Source: an uncultured Spirochaetales bacterium (lineage in GTDB: Bacteria; Spirochaetota; Spirochaetia; Sphaerochaetales; Sphaerochaetaceae). From it: a stretch of DNA of 64,000 nt. The stretch covers positions 1 through 64,000 of the forward strand of contig CASDPA010000011.1 of the NCBI GenBank assembly GCA_949282255.1, read 5' to 3'. Under the pieces are notes generated by a model. The model ran no database searches and had not been told where the DNA came from. It saw only the letters and a list, made by a program, of their open reading frames with translations. Positions within the stretch are counted from its first letter, which is position 1. Each line of letters opens with the position of its first letter. Below are positions 41,675 through 51,179 of the stretch, piece after piece. A program made the position numbers and the translations under genes.

Positions 41675-43285
41675 TTATTTTCCGCTTTCGATATAGTAGT
41701 CGAATGCTCTCTGGTTGATCTCGATGGCCTCTTCAATACCGCGGTTCTTAAGTTCCTGAATGAACTTATCATAATCGGCTTCAAAATCGCTTGTACCGAG
41801 AATCCAAGACTGGAACTTCTCCTCAACATACGGTGTTATCGAGCTCATTATCCTCTGATACCTGGTCTCGTCCTCGGGGAAATATTTCATATCGAGCTTT
41901 CCGTCCGCATATGGGGGCACGTCTTCCAGATACCATTCCGGATGCGACTCGTAAAGGTCGGATGCAGCCTTTCCGTATTCATTCATGCTCGCGATCTCGT
42001 AGCCGCCGTCCTGGTTCATACCGACACGGTAGATAGCGCCTATGCTCCTTAAATACCCGGTTACAGTCTGATCTCCACTGAGGATCTCATCATAGAACTG
42101 CTTGTCCCCGTTCTCATCGATATAGTAGGACTCGCCCTCGATTCCCCAGTTCATCAATGCAGAACCTTCTTCGGTGAAAAGGAAGTCGAAGAACTTGATT
42201 ACGGACACAGGATCCTTGCAGGTGCTTGAGATGCCCCAGCCTACTCCAGGGAAGCGCTCCGTCCTCTCCTTCACGACACCGTTCTGGTCCGCAGGAGGCG
42301 CCATGACGACAAATTCGAAATCAGGAATCTCACTGTTGAGCTTTCCATTGTAGTCAGATGCGCTGACCCAATCGTGAGTCATTCCACCGAGGTTAGCAGC
42401 AAGAAGGGTATCCCTTCCCTTCGGTCCACGAGTAAAGATCTCAGGATCGATGAGTCCTTCCTTATACCACTTGATCATGTTTTTTACACCAACCTTGAAG
42501 TTTTCTTCCATTGGCTCGTATTCCACAACACCGTCACGCACATAGAATTCGAGGGAAGTATCCCAGAGATAGAGGTATTCATCTGGCATCTTCCATCCTG
42601 CACGGTCAAATACAGGGATTTCATCCTTGATTCCGTTGCCGTTCGGATCCTCGTTCCTGAATGCGGTCAAGACCGTATAAAGCTCATCGACGGTTGTCGG
42701 AATCTCAAGACCAAGCTTGTCGAGCCAGTCTTTTCTGATCCACCAGTATTCTGCTGCCTTGAGCTGCTGGTTCTTCGGGATGAAGTAGATATTGCCATCG
42801 GTGCTTGTTGCGTACTGCTTGAACTTCGGATCCTCGTCCATCATCTTCTTGATGTTCGGGGCATACTGATCGATCAGATCGTTAAGTGCGATAAGGCCCC
42901 CATCCCTTCCAAGCTTCTCGAGATCGGATGTGCTGACATATCCGATGACATCTGCAAGATTGCCGGAAGAGAGCATCAGATTGAAAGCCTCGCTCTCATT
43001 TGAGTTGGACTGGCTTATCACGCTGGAGAAGCTGATGTTAGTAAGCTTTGTGAGCTCCTGCCATACTCTCCAGTTCGGATCGAACGGCATGTTGTTGAAA
43101 TTCAAAAAGATCGTGAACGTGGTCGGCTTGTCCACAATAGGCAGATGGAATGTCCCATCAGCGTTCAATGTGGGAGTGGCTTCTGCAACAGCTGCCCCAG
43201 ATGATTTGGATTCACTTCCGCCCATAGCCATAACCGGCATCAGAACCAAAAGGCATAACAATGCCACTAATAAGGTTTTCTTCAT
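41675..43285 (-). CDS. Oligosaccharide-binding protein, LplA/AlgQ-like
   Basis: 536 residues, the large type of family-1 binding protein that works with LplB/YtcP permeases and takes up oligosaccharides such as alginate or glycosaminoglycan fragments. The signal peptide ends near MPVMAMGGSESKSS. A calcium-site-like loop DPNGNGIKDE lies near residue 185, as in AlgQ-type proteins. Many aromatic residues (EYWWIRKDWLDKLG, DEYLYLWDTSLEFYV) could bind sugar rings. ATG 43285 has GGAGGATATTTT upstream. It is encoded with its two permeases and the sulfatases, so its ligand is probably a sulfated, lyase-generated oligosaccharide. Confidence 0.92.
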   Translation of the reverse strand: MKKTLLVALLCLLVLMPVMAMGGSESKSSGAAVAEATPTLNADGTFHLPIVDKPTTFTIFLNFNNMPFDPNWRVWQELTKLTNISFSSVISQSNSNESEAFNLMLSSGNLADVIGYVSTSDLEKLGRDGGLIALNDLIDQYAPNIKKMMDEDPKFKQYATSTDGNIYFIPKNQQLKAAEYWWIRKDWLDKLGLEIPTTVDELYTVLTAFRNEDPNGNGIKDEIPVFDRAGWKMPDEYLYLWDTSLEFYVRDGVVEYEPMEENFKVGVKNMIKWYKEGLIDPEIFTRGPKGRDTLLAANLGGMTHDWVSASDYNGKLNSEIPDFEFVVMAPPADQNGVVKERTERFPGVGWGISSTCKDPVSVIKFFDFLFTEEGSALMNWGIEGESYYIDENGDKQFYDEILSGDQTVTGYLRSIGAIYRVGMNQDGGYEIASMNEYGKAASDLYESHPEWYLEDVPPYADGKLDMKYFPEDETRYQRIMSSITPYVEEKFQSWILGTSDFEADYDKFIQELKNRGIEEAIEINQRAFDYYIESGK

Positions 43286-43301
43286 AAAATATCCTCCTTT
43301 A

Positions 43302-44222
43302 TCAACCTTTATTTGCACCAATGGTCAGTCCGCTCTTGAAGTACTTCTGTACAAACGGATAAGCGATGACCATCGGAATGATCGCTATTATTATCAATGC
43401 ATAAATGACAGTAGTCTGGCTTGTCAGCGATGCGCTGGTGATTATTGCAGACTCCATCTCATTTGCGGTCCTGTCAACCAAAAGCTTTTTCATAAGCACC
43501 TGCAGAGGCACCTTGCTGTCATCAGTTAAAAGGTTCATTGGCCAGAAATAGCCATTCCATCTGTTTACCGCGTAAAACAATCCGACAGTTGCAAGAGCAG
43601 GCTTGGAAAGTGGCAGATATATCTGCGCAAAAATCCTGAAATCATTCGCACCATCGATGAATGCCGCCTCCTCCAACGATCCGGGAACCTGCTCGAAGAA
43701 GCTCTTCAGGATTATCATGTTGTATGTGCTGATTGCAAAACCGAACAGGATCGCAGTCCTGGTATTGATCAATCCATAATCCCTGAACGTCATATAAAGG
43801 GGAATTACTCCGGCACTGAACCACATGGTGAACACTGTAAAGAGGGTGAACGCCTTGCGTCCCAAAAGACGCTGCTTGCTCAATGCATAAGCCATGGTGG
43901 ATGAGAAAACCATGTTCACCAGTACTCCGAAAAGGGTGTAGAAAATGCTGTTGCCGTAGCTCGACCAGAGATACGGGGTCTGGAAGGCTTCCCTATAGCT
44001 CTGCCAGGTAGGCAGGACAGCTTTGAACATCACCTGTCCGTTCTCCACATAAAGCGGTCTGCTTATGGAGGCGATGAACACATAATATATCGGATAAAGA
44101 CATACGGCGATGAGAAGAAGGCCGATCAGGTTGAGTACGATATCAAAAATCTTCTCCCCTGTTCCCTCGATTCTGGCAGAAGAACCCACACTGCCTTTTA
44201 TCTTGTTTGAAAAAACTTTCAT
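43302..44222 (-). CDS. ABC transporter permease, YtcP/LplC type
   Basis: 306 residues, six predicted membrane helices. The family segments are GLLLIAVCLYPIYYVFIASISRP at the start and the EAA loop EEAAFIDGANDFRIFAQIYLPLSKPALA. It is the second permease of the oligosaccharide importer. ATG 44222 has GGAGG six bases upstream. No ATPase is encoded in the locus. Confidence 0.92.
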   Translation of the reverse strand: MKVFSNKIKGSVGSSARIEGTGEKIFDIVLNLIGLLLIAVCLYPIYYVFIASISRPLYVENGQVMFKAVLPTWQSYREAFQTPYLWSSYGNSIFYTLFGVLVNMVFSSTMAYALSKQRLLGRKAFTLFTVFTMWFSAGVIPLYMTFRDYGLINTRTAILFGFAISTYNMIILKSFFEQVPGSLEEAAFIDGANDFRIFAQIYLPLSKPALATVGLFYAVNRWNGYFWPMNLLTDDSKVPLQVLMKKLLVDRTANEMESAIITSASLTSQTTVIYALIIIAIIPMVIAYPFVQKYFKSGLTIGANKG

Positions 44223-44233
44223 TCCACACCTCC

Positions 44234-45169
44234 TCACCACAACGCCGTCTCGGTCAGACGCTTGCTGAATTTATTTGCGAACACAACCAGTATCAGTGCG
44301 ATGACAGCCTCAAAAAGTCCTGCGGCGGTCGCAATACCGTAATCGCCATTCTGGATTCCAACACGGAAGCTGTATGTGCTGATCACATCCGCTGTCGAAT
44401 AGGTGGACGGCTGATAAAGGAGAAGGATTGCCTCATACCCTACTTTGACCATCTTTCCGATATTCATGATGAACATCGTGACAACTGTCGGGATTATTCC
44501 AGGAATCGTTATATGCCTTATCCTCTGCCATCTTCCAGCGCCATCGACGATGGCCGCCTCATACAGCTGAGGGTCGATTCCCATCAATGCTGCAATATAT
44601 ACGATTGCGTTGAAGCCCGCCGTCTGCCAAAGTGTCATCAAGGTGTATACAGGACGGAAATACTGAGGATAAACCATGAAGTATTTCGCCTCCCCTCCCA
44701 AGCGCTCAATGAACTTGTTTATGATACCCGTGCTTGGAGAAAGGAAATTCACAACCATGCCGCAGACAACAACGGTGGAAATGAAATATGGCAGGAAAGA
44801 GGAGGTCTGTACCGTCTTCTTTATCACCTTGCTCTTCATTTCCGTAATCGCGATCGCCAAAATGATCGGGAACGGGAAGCAGATGGCCATCTGCCACAGT
44901 GCAATGAAAAGCGTATTTTTCACAGTACGGATAAAATCCGGTCCGAGCATATAGGTCTTGAAATTATCCAGACCGACGAATGTACTTCCTGCAAATCCTC
45001 TGAAAATATTGTAATCATAGAATGCCATCCTAAGTCCGATCATCGGGCGATAGCAGAACATTAGATACCAAATCAATCCAGGGAGCAGCAAAATAAGAAG
45101 TTGCCAACATTTCAGGAAACGTTTCTTCAACGGTGCGTTTACAGAAACCTTTTTAAGTTTCTTTTCCAT
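44234..45169 (-). CDS. ABC transporter permease, LplB type
   Basis: 311 residues, six predicted membrane helices. LLPGLIWYLMFCYRPMIGLRMAFYDYNIFRG and the EAA loop YEAAIVDGAGRWQRIRHITIPGI are typical of LplB. It is the first gene of the operon that runs to the terminator at 36122. ATG 45169 has GGAGG seven bases upstream. The divergent AraC regulator starts 152 bp away, so both promoters must lie in that gap. Confidence 0.92.
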   Translation of the reverse strand: MEKKLKKVSVNAPLKKRFLKCWQLLILLLPGLIWYLMFCYRPMIGLRMAFYDYNIFRGFAGSTFVGLDNFKTYMLGPDFIRTVKNTLFIALWQMAICFPFPIILAIAITEMKSKVIKKTVQTSSFLPYFISTVVVCGMVVNFLSPSTGIINKFIERLGGEAKYFMVYPQYFRPVYTLMTLWQTAGFNAIVYIAALMGIDPQLYEAAIVDGAGRWQRIRHITIPGIIPTVVTMFIMNIGKMVKVGYEAILLLYQPSTYSTADVISTYSFRVGIQNGDYGIATAAGLFEAVIALILVVFANKFSKRLTETALW

Positions 45170-45321
45170 CCAGAATCCTCCTTTTGAGTCCAAAATCAGT
45201 CTATATGCTCATTTTTTCAGCTGTAAATCATCCATTTTCCGTTCATCAGCAAAAAGCCGGAAATCAGGAAAAATAACAATTGTCGGATTTTTTTCAAATA
45301 GGTGTGATAAAATCCAAAAAT

Positions 45322-47466
45322 ATGGCAAGAGGGAAAAACATATATTTAAAGAAGCTTTCCATCACTTTCGCAGCCGCGACCATTGTGATATCAGCCATTA
45401 TGCTTCTATCTGCAATGCTGTTGATAAGGAACCTGTCGGTATCCCGCGACCATGCAGTCATATCAAGCGCCGATACACAGTCTTTCAACGCATCACTGAC
45501 ATTTGAGTTCATCGGGTCGGCCATCGACAGGCTATCGACCAGCCGGCAACTGCAGGACTGGCTGGAGTCCAGGCAAAACAGTCCGAAATACTATGAATCA
45601 TCCCTTTTATTATTCAAGCAGATGAAAGCGGAAAGCCCGTCGATCGACGATCTTGTTTATGAGATATCCATAACAAGATCGGATGAAAATTCTTTCGTCA
45701 TAACTCCGGAAGGGACGGTTTCAAAGGAGCTTTTCATAAAACAGAGCGGAATCGGGGATCCACAATTTGCGGCTTTCCAATCCGGCATATACCCGGTTTA
45801 TGATGAAAGTGGTGCATTTTCCGATTTCGTAATGATTCTGAACAGATCAATAAGCAGCAGCTCCTTCATCATATTCGCACGCTTTCCTGCCTTATCCGTA
45901 TATTCGAATACGGATTATCTTGACATGGCCATAGTCGACGGAAATCGTAATGTTATATTGTCAAACTCTGAAAAACTGACAGAAATGATTTCAGCATCAC
46001 CATGGCTTATCGAAGCTTCCGGCACACACAAGGAAAGCGGGACCAATTTCTCAATAACGCAGTTTCCCGATATCAATATCACATTGATCTACGGTTTTGA
46101 TTCAAGATACACGAAGATTTCCGTCATGATCATGGTGTTGCTGGCAATAGCTATAACGTCCCTGTCTGTGGCAAGCTACCATATGAAAAACAATCTATAC
46201 AAGCCGGTCAAGGAGGCTGTGAAACGTCTTAACACCGATAATGCACCGGTGACTGACGAATTCAACCTCATCCTGGACAATTGCAGGAAGATCGAACAGC
46301 TCAACATCGATTTGGAAAAAGCCAGAAACGAACAGAGGATGCTTTCCGAGCAGCAGAAATACAGGGCGTTCATAAGAGGTGTACCGGCAGAGACGGCCGA
46401 GAACGACAGCTGTTCCTTTTTCTCCCTCTGCTGTGCAAGCCTGGCTGAAAACGATGTGAACACCGACACACTGTTTGCAAAAATGGATATGATCTGCAAG
46501 GAACAGCCACATCTGCATACCATACGGACCGCACCCGGAGAATGTGTGATAATACAAAAAGCGGATGCCCAGGACCAAGCTTCCACCATGCTTGTCGAAA
46601 TCATCAAAAAATCCGTCGGTCTTTTTGAAAACACGGCAGGAATATGTTTTGCCATAGCCGATACGGTCAAAGGATACACAAACATTCCCTTGGCCTATAA
46701 GGAATCACACAAGATCCTCGGATACAGATATAAGATAAGAAACAAGATCATACTTACAACAAATGATATGAATGACGGCAAAACCCTCATGTACTACCCT
46801 CTTTCCGAAGAAGGCAGACTCATGAACGCCCTGCTTTCAAACGATATGGATGCACTCGGGATATTCGATTCCATCATGGAAAACAATATCGGCCCTGATA
46901 AGAATCTTCCAAGGGAGGAACTTGAACGCCTCACCTTCTCTGTAACCTCCAGTGCAATGAGGTTCTTCCAAGAGCTTAAGGAGGATCCGGAGGAGCTCAT
47001 AGGAGAAAGGATAGATTGGGGCAACCTTTATGAATGCACGGATTATCAGGCCACACTAAAAAAAATAAGGGATATTCTTGAGAAGGCATGCATTGCCGGC
47101 AAGATGAAGGAAGAAGAGGATTATGCTAACATCATAAACAAGATGAAGGATTATATCGCCAATCATTTCAGCGAGAATATCATGCTCATAGATTTGTCCA
47201 ATGAATTCAACCTCACCCCAAAATATTGCAGCCAGATATTCAAGAAACTGAGCAACGACACATTCAAGAACTATCTCAACCAATACAGGATAGATGAGGC
47301 TCGGAAAAAGATACAAGACAACCCTGATATAAAGATTTCCGAACTCTCCAACGAGGTCGGCTTCACCAGCGCGACCACATTCATACGCGTATTTTCAAAA
47401 TATGTCGGTACCACACCGAAAAGCTTTGCTGATATCATTAGAAAAAGAGGAAACTACAATGAATAA
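45322..47466 (+). CDS. Membrane-bound AraC-family regulator
   Basis: 714 residues. Two membrane helices (about 12-38 and 262-284) flank an outside sensor domain; a linker and a C-terminal double helix-turn-helix AraC domain follow (about 600-710: LSNEFNLTPKYCSQIFKKL and ISELSNEVGFTSATTFIRVFSKYVGTTPKSF). Regulators of this shape (YesS/LplR-like) sense an extracellular sugar or the loaded binding protein and switch on the neighbouring LplABC-type importer. It is divergent from that importer and overlaps the heparinase-like gene. I chose ATG 45322; a TTG at 45280 would start earlier. No clear Shine-Dalgarno is visible. Confidence 0.88.
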   Translation: MARGKNIYLKKLSITFAAATIVISAIMLLSAMLLIRNLSVSRDHAVISSADTQSFNASLTFEFIGSAIDRLSTSRQLQDWLESRQNSPKYYESSLLLFKQMKAESPSIDDLVYEISITRSDENSFVITPEGTVSKELFIKQSGIGDPQFAAFQSGIYPVYDESGAFSDFVMILNRSISSSSFIIFARFPALSVYSNTDYLDMAIVDGNRNVILSNSEKLTEMISASPWLIEASGTHKESGTNFSITQFPDINITLIYGFDSRYTKISVMIMVLLAIAITSLSVASYHMKNNLYKPVKEAVKRLNTDNAPVTDEFNLILDNCRKIEQLNIDLEKARNEQRMLSEQQKYRAFIRGVPAETAENDSCSFFSLCCASLAENDVNTDTLFAKMDMICKEQPHLHTIRTAPGECVIIQKADAQDQASTMLVEIIKKSVGLFENTAGICFAIADTVKGYTNIPLAYKESHKILGYRYKIRNKIILTTNDMNDGKTLMYYPLSEEGRLMNALLSNDMDALGIFDSIMENNIGPDKNLPREELERLTFSVTSSAMRFFQELKEDPEELIGERIDWGNLYECTDYQATLKKIRDILEKACIAGKMKEEEDYANIINKMKDYIANHFSENIMLIDLSNEFNLTPKYCSQIFKKLSNDTFKNYLNQYRIDEARKKIQDNPDIKISELSNEVGFTSATTFIRVFSKYVGTTPKSFADIIRKRGNYNE

Positions 47467-49396
47467 AAATCCATATGAAATAAGAAATATTGCAGAAACA
47501 GTAAAAGAAATCAGGACAAACTGTCCAAAGGATGTGGAGAAAATCATATCATGGGCCAACGAAACTGCAAATGGGATAATATGCCATCGCGCTCATTATG
47601 AAATGGAAAGATGCACGATACCAGTCTCTTTTTGCCCGAGCAGCTGGAACAACGTTCCAAAGGAAATCGCCAATGGCGATCCCGAGTGGCTTTACGCTTT
47701 CAACAGGCACAGCATCCTTCTCAATCTTGCAAAAGCATACGCTTTTACCAAAAACGAAGTTTATAAGAACACCTTCACATCGATGATGAATTCCTTTTTG
47801 GATAATACCGGATACAAAAATGAATGCCTCAACAGCAGCTGGAGGAGCTTGGAAACCGGCATAAGAGTCGAAAACTGGCTGCGTTCTCTTGCCATCTTCC
47901 ACGCCTTGGGCTCACCTTTGGAAAAAGGATTGGAAGAACGGATGATGAAGAGTCTTCAAGAGCATAACAGGCAGCTTGTGGAAACACACCGGGCATTCCA
48001 CAGGCTTTCCAATTGGGGCATCATCCAGGACCACGGACTCTTCTTGTCTGCAATATGTCTTGGAGATCATAAAATTGCAGAAACGGCTTTGGACAGACTT
48101 GAAGAGGAAATGGTGCATCAGGTCCTTCCTGATGGGGTCGATTGGGAACAGAGCCCGCTGTATCACTGTGAAGTGCTTCATAGCGCATTGGACACAATGC
48201 TTGTTGCAAAAAGGGAAAACATCACTCTTTCCCAGGTGTTTTTGAAAAAGACGCTAAGGATGTCGGAAGCTCTGGCTTTGCTCATGAAAAAAGATGGACT
48301 GTTATTGCTTACCGGCGACAGCGATGAAATTGAATGCACCGATTTGATATACCTTGCCTCCCGATTGTTCTCTTCCCCGCTGCTCTCAGGCTTGAAGATA
48401 ACAGAAAAAGAGGAGAATTTCTGGGACGCTGCAGATGATTTGGAAAAAACAGAAGTGAAAGGATATAGCTCTGTGCAGGATCTTGAGCCAAGCGGAAACT
48501 TCCGACTTGTAACAGAAGAAATGGATGTCCGCCTGCTAGCCGGAAATCTTGGTTCCGGACATGGGCATCTCAATCCCCTGCACATGGATTTCACATTCAA
48601 AGGCAAAACCTTTTTAACTGACAGCGGAAGATACACCTATACCGACTGCAAAGAAAGAACTGCATTGAAAGATTTTGAAGCACATAACACATTCATACTT
48701 GAAGGGGCGCCCCACTGCAAGGCTTCCGGCTCTTGGAGCTATACAGGTATTTATGAGATGCTGCGCACACCTACCGCATATGAAAATGGCTACGGCCTTA
48801 TTCAGGCATCCCATTTGGAATACTTGGATCTTAAAGCCGTATGCAGAAGAAAAATCCTGAGCTTGGGAGCCTGTACCATCTTGATATTGGATGAGGTCCT
48901 TTCCCCTTCTGAAGAGGATTTCTCTTACAAATCTTTCTGGCATGTATTTCCTAGCTGTAATATTGGAATGGGAAGAAGGCGTGCATCCATAGAAAAAGAT
49001 GGTATTGGGATAACCATGGTTTTTGATGATGAGGTTGAAGCAGAAATAGAGAAATCCCAAATGAGCCTTCAATACAACATCCTGAGTGATAGCAGATACA
49101 TCACAGGAAGAAAAAAAATAAAAGGCTATGAGACTGTAGCAACTCTTGTTTCAGGAGATCCTGATGCAGATTTCAACAGGATTGCAGCCATTTTGATCGA
49201 TTCAAAGAGGACTTTAGATGAAACAGAAGCAGCAGCTCTGCACGTCAAGGCGGAAAATAAGGACTGGACAATAATCTCAAGGCCAAGGGAAATCGTGAAC
49301 CAGGTGGACATCATAAAGGCAGGGGATCTGGAAGGATATGCCCGTGTGATTGTGAAAGAAAGAGGGGAAAAATATCCAACCGGGCTTTATTACTAA
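47459..49396 (+). CDS. Heparinase II/III-like polysaccharide lyase
   Basis: 645 residues. The N-terminal half is an (alpha/alpha) toroid (RSLETGIRVENWLRSLAIF, HRLSNWGIIQDHGLFL). The C-terminal half is the heparinase II/III beta-sandwich domain with GHGHLNPLHMDFTFKGKTFL near residue 366 and DSGRYTYTDCKERTALKDFEAHN-type residues after it. The His and Tyr of these segments are the likely catalytic pair. It cuts uronic-acid-containing glycans by beta-elimination. There is no signal peptide, so it should split imported oligosaccharides in the cytoplasm, acting before GH88. The start overlaps the regulator's stop by 8 bp, with AGGA upstream. Whether the glycan is heparan sulfate, chondroitin, alginate or a microbial polymer is open. 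Confidence 0.88.
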   Translation: MNKNPYEIRNIAETVKEIRTNCPKDVEKIISWANETANGIICHRAHYEMERCTIPVSFCPSSWNNVPKEIANGDPEWLYAFNRHSILLNLAKAYAFTKNEVYKNTFTSMMNSFLDNTGYKNECLNSSWRSLETGIRVENWLRSLAIFHALGSPLEKGLEERMMKSLQEHNRQLVETHRAFHRLSNWGIIQDHGLFLSAICLGDHKIAETALDRLEEEMVHQVLPDGVDWEQSPLYHCEVLHSALDTMLVAKRENITLSQVFLKKTLRMSEALALLMKKDGLLLLTGDSDEIECTDLIYLASRLFSSPLLSGLKITEKEENFWDAADDLEKTEVKGYSSVQDLEPSGNFRLVTEEMDVRLLAGNLGSGHGHLNPLHMDFTFKGKTFLTDSGRYTYTDCKERTALKDFEAHNTFILEGAPHCKASGSWSYTGIYEMLRTPTAYENGYGLIQASHLEYLDLKAVCRRKILSLGACTILILDEVLSPSEEDFSYKSFWHVFPSCNIGMGRRRASIEKDGIGITMVFDDEVEAEIEKSQMSLQYNILSDSRYITGRKKIKGYETVATLVSGDPDADFNRIAAILIDSKRTLDETEAAALHVKAENKDWTIISRPREIVNQVDIIKAGDLEGYARVIVKERGEKYPTGLYY

Positions 49397-49419
49397 AAAA
49401 AGGTATCCGAGGGATACCT
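49394..49419 (-). terminator. Intrinsic terminator of tRNA-Pro
   Basis: On the minus strand AGGTATCC-CTC-GGATACCT is followed by T7. It starts 8 bases after the tRNA 3' end and overlaps the stop of the lyase gene on the other strand. Confidence 0.85.
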
Positions 49420-49426
49420 ATCATGA

Positions 49427-49499
49427 TCGGGCAAGGCGGATTTGAACCGCCGACCCCTTGGTCCCGAACCAAGTGCGCTAGCCCCTGCGCTACTGCCCG
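49427..49499 (-). tRNA. tRNA-Pro (anticodon CGG)
   Basis: Read on the minus strand, CGGGCAG pairs with TTGCCCG (one G-U pair), the D arm is AGCGCAGGGGCTAGCGC, and the anticodon stem CTTGG/CCAAG closes the loop TTCGGGA with anticodon CGG. The T loop is TTCAAAT and the discriminator A. CCA is not encoded. Confidence 0.96.
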
Positions 49500-49527
49500 A
49501 AATGGTGACATCAACACCGATGAGTAA

Positions 49528-49555
49528 ATTATCACGAAACATAGAGGAAAATCAA
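49528..49555 (-). promoter_or_regulatory. Predicted promoter of tRNA-Pro
   Basis: On the minus strand TTGATT (49555-49550), 16 bp, GATAAT (49533-49528), 28 bases before the tRNA. The rest of the gap to 49880 is AT-rich; I see no gene of convincing length in it. Confidence 0.45.
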
Positions 49556-49882
49556 GCACTTATTTTAATTTACAGAAAACATCAAAAAAGCATCCACCTT
49601 TCAACAAGAGGCATGACATAAGGCTGAAACAATTATATCACCTGCCGGGAAAATTCCTTGAAATGCTGCAATTATACTATGGATAATGCAGGAATAAAAG
49701 CCAGTCTGAAGCAGAGAAAGAGAACAACAGAAATGACTATTTGAAAAGAAAATGCGGCATTTTTCATCCACTTATGAGTTCTGTAAGCCATCATCATTTA
49801 AGGTTGCATCAAGTCACAGCTGTTCAAATGAGATAATTCATGTCAAATTAACAAATAAATGAAGGCTTTATCAGTTTCTGCA

Positions 49883-49929
49883 TTTATGATATTATATAGG
49901 ACCGATATAATTTAATGGTATTTTACCAT
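49883..49929 (+). promoter_or_regulatory. Predicted promoter and palindrome of the barrel-protein operon
   Basis: A perfect TATAAT (49906-49911) has a weak -35 TTTATG 17 bp upstream. The perfect inverted repeat ATGGTA-TTT-TACCAT (49915-49929) begins three bases after the -10 and covers the expected transcript start. Confidence 0.5.
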
Positions 49930-49970
49930 ATGTAGGATATAAAAGTTTTTGGAACGATGATGCTAAAGAG

Positions 49971-51164
49971 ATGATGAAAAAGAAGCTACTGTCCATATTA
50001 TTGCTTGCATTATGCCTGCTAAGCCCATGTTTTTCAGATTCCATATCATTATCCACAAGCATAAATGGGATTTCCGGAGGAGAGTATTCATTCGGCCTGG
50101 GCATGTTCCCCCTTGGCACAAATTTCGATTTTTATAAATACTTCACCATTTTCCCAAGCCTGAAAAACAAGGCTTACTTTGAATCCAATCTCTTCTTTTC
50201 CTTTAAAAACTCATCCTTCGGAGGCTATGACTTTTACACAGGACGCCCCCAATGGGCGGAAAAAACATTTTTAAGCGACAATTATGAAGGGGATTTTTTC
50301 AAACCCACAGCCTGGTGGAACATATTTTTGGAACAGGGCTTCGGTACGAATCCTTTGGATGAAGGCTCAAGCCTGATCGACCTTCGGCTTGGATTGTGCT
50401 CCTACTACACAATGGCGCTTGAACCTCTCGGCTTGTCAAGAGGAGCTACAACAGAACCCACATTTGTAGATTTGGACGGACAATTGAGACCAATATTTTC
50501 ATCTCAAATAGCGGCATATCCATGGCTGCAGGGTTCAAGAAACAGCTTGAATAACTACATTTATGCCACGCTATATCTCAACATGGACATAGAGGATGTG
50601 GAGAACACATATGAAGGGCTTTACGGATACATGGGCCTGGAATACGGTCCGACATGGTTTGCAAACGATATGTTCACTAAATATCCAACCAGCGATTTCA
50701 TACGCCTGCACGGATACTTTGAACAGAAAATGATCCTTTACGAATGGAAACAGGACAACGGATGGAACTGGAACAGCATGTACATAGGGCACTCGAATAC
50801 GGCATCATATATCTGGGGAGGGATAATCCCGGAGAATAAGATTCCGGACGACAGGCTCCGTGGTGTGCTTTCAGATAAGATATGGCTTACTCTGACCGGC
50901 CCACAGTTCATTTCCGGAGACTGCTATACATATTTCACAGTCTCCCTAAACAACAATCTCTGCTGGGGTGGCGTTGCAAATGAGACGGATGGAAAAACAA
51001 AGGCAGTAGAGCTGAAGAGCAATATAAACATGAAATTCCATTTGCTGTTGTTCGGTTTCATCAATTTCGATTATTCCTGCGGATATGAATTCATACGTGG
51101 GATTTGGGCAAAATATCCGGCATGGACACAGAATGCAGGAATCAGCTTCTATGTTTCGCTTTAG
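49971..51164 (+). CDS. Predicted outer-membrane beta-barrel protein
   Basis: 397 residues (or 396 from the second ATG, which fits AAGAG better). The signal peptide MMKKKLLSILLLALCLLSPCFS is clear. The mature part consists of alternating beta strands rich in Tyr, Phe and Trp and ends in ISFYVSL, as barrel proteins do. No family recognised. The motif LTGPQFISGDCYTYF, near residue 310, recurs as LYGPQINSYDCYPYI in the next gene, so the two are paralogues. First gene of a five-gene run. Confidence 0.7.
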   Translation: MMKKKLLSILLLALCLLSPCFSDSISLSTSINGISGGEYSFGLGMFPLGTNFDFYKYFTIFPSLKNKAYFESNLFFSFKNSSFGGYDFYTGRPQWAEKTFLSDNYEGDFFKPTAWWNIFLEQGFGTNPLDEGSSLIDLRLGLCSYYTMALEPLGLSRGATTEPTFVDLDGQLRPIFSSQIAAYPWLQGSRNSLNNYIYATLYLNMDIEDVENTYEGLYGYMGLEYGPTWFANDMFTKYPTSDFIRLHGYFEQKMILYEWKQDNGWNWNSMYIGHSNTASYIWGGIIPENKIPDDRLRGVLSDKIWLTLTGPQFISGDCYTYFTVSLNNNLCWGGVANETDGKTKAVELKSNINMKFHLLLFGFINFDYSCGYEFIRGIWAKYPAWTQNAGISFYVSL

Positions 51165-51179
51165 ATGGAGCAGAATAGG

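Noticed and set aside
49427-49499. tRNA-Pro as an integration site for a mobile element
   Set aside because: I found no repeat of the tRNA 3' end and no integrase or other mobile gene nearby.
49679-49744. 21-codon ORF in the gap after tRNA-Pro
   Set aside because: No ribosome site and no similarity to anything I recognise; a gap of AT-rich sequence produces such frames.
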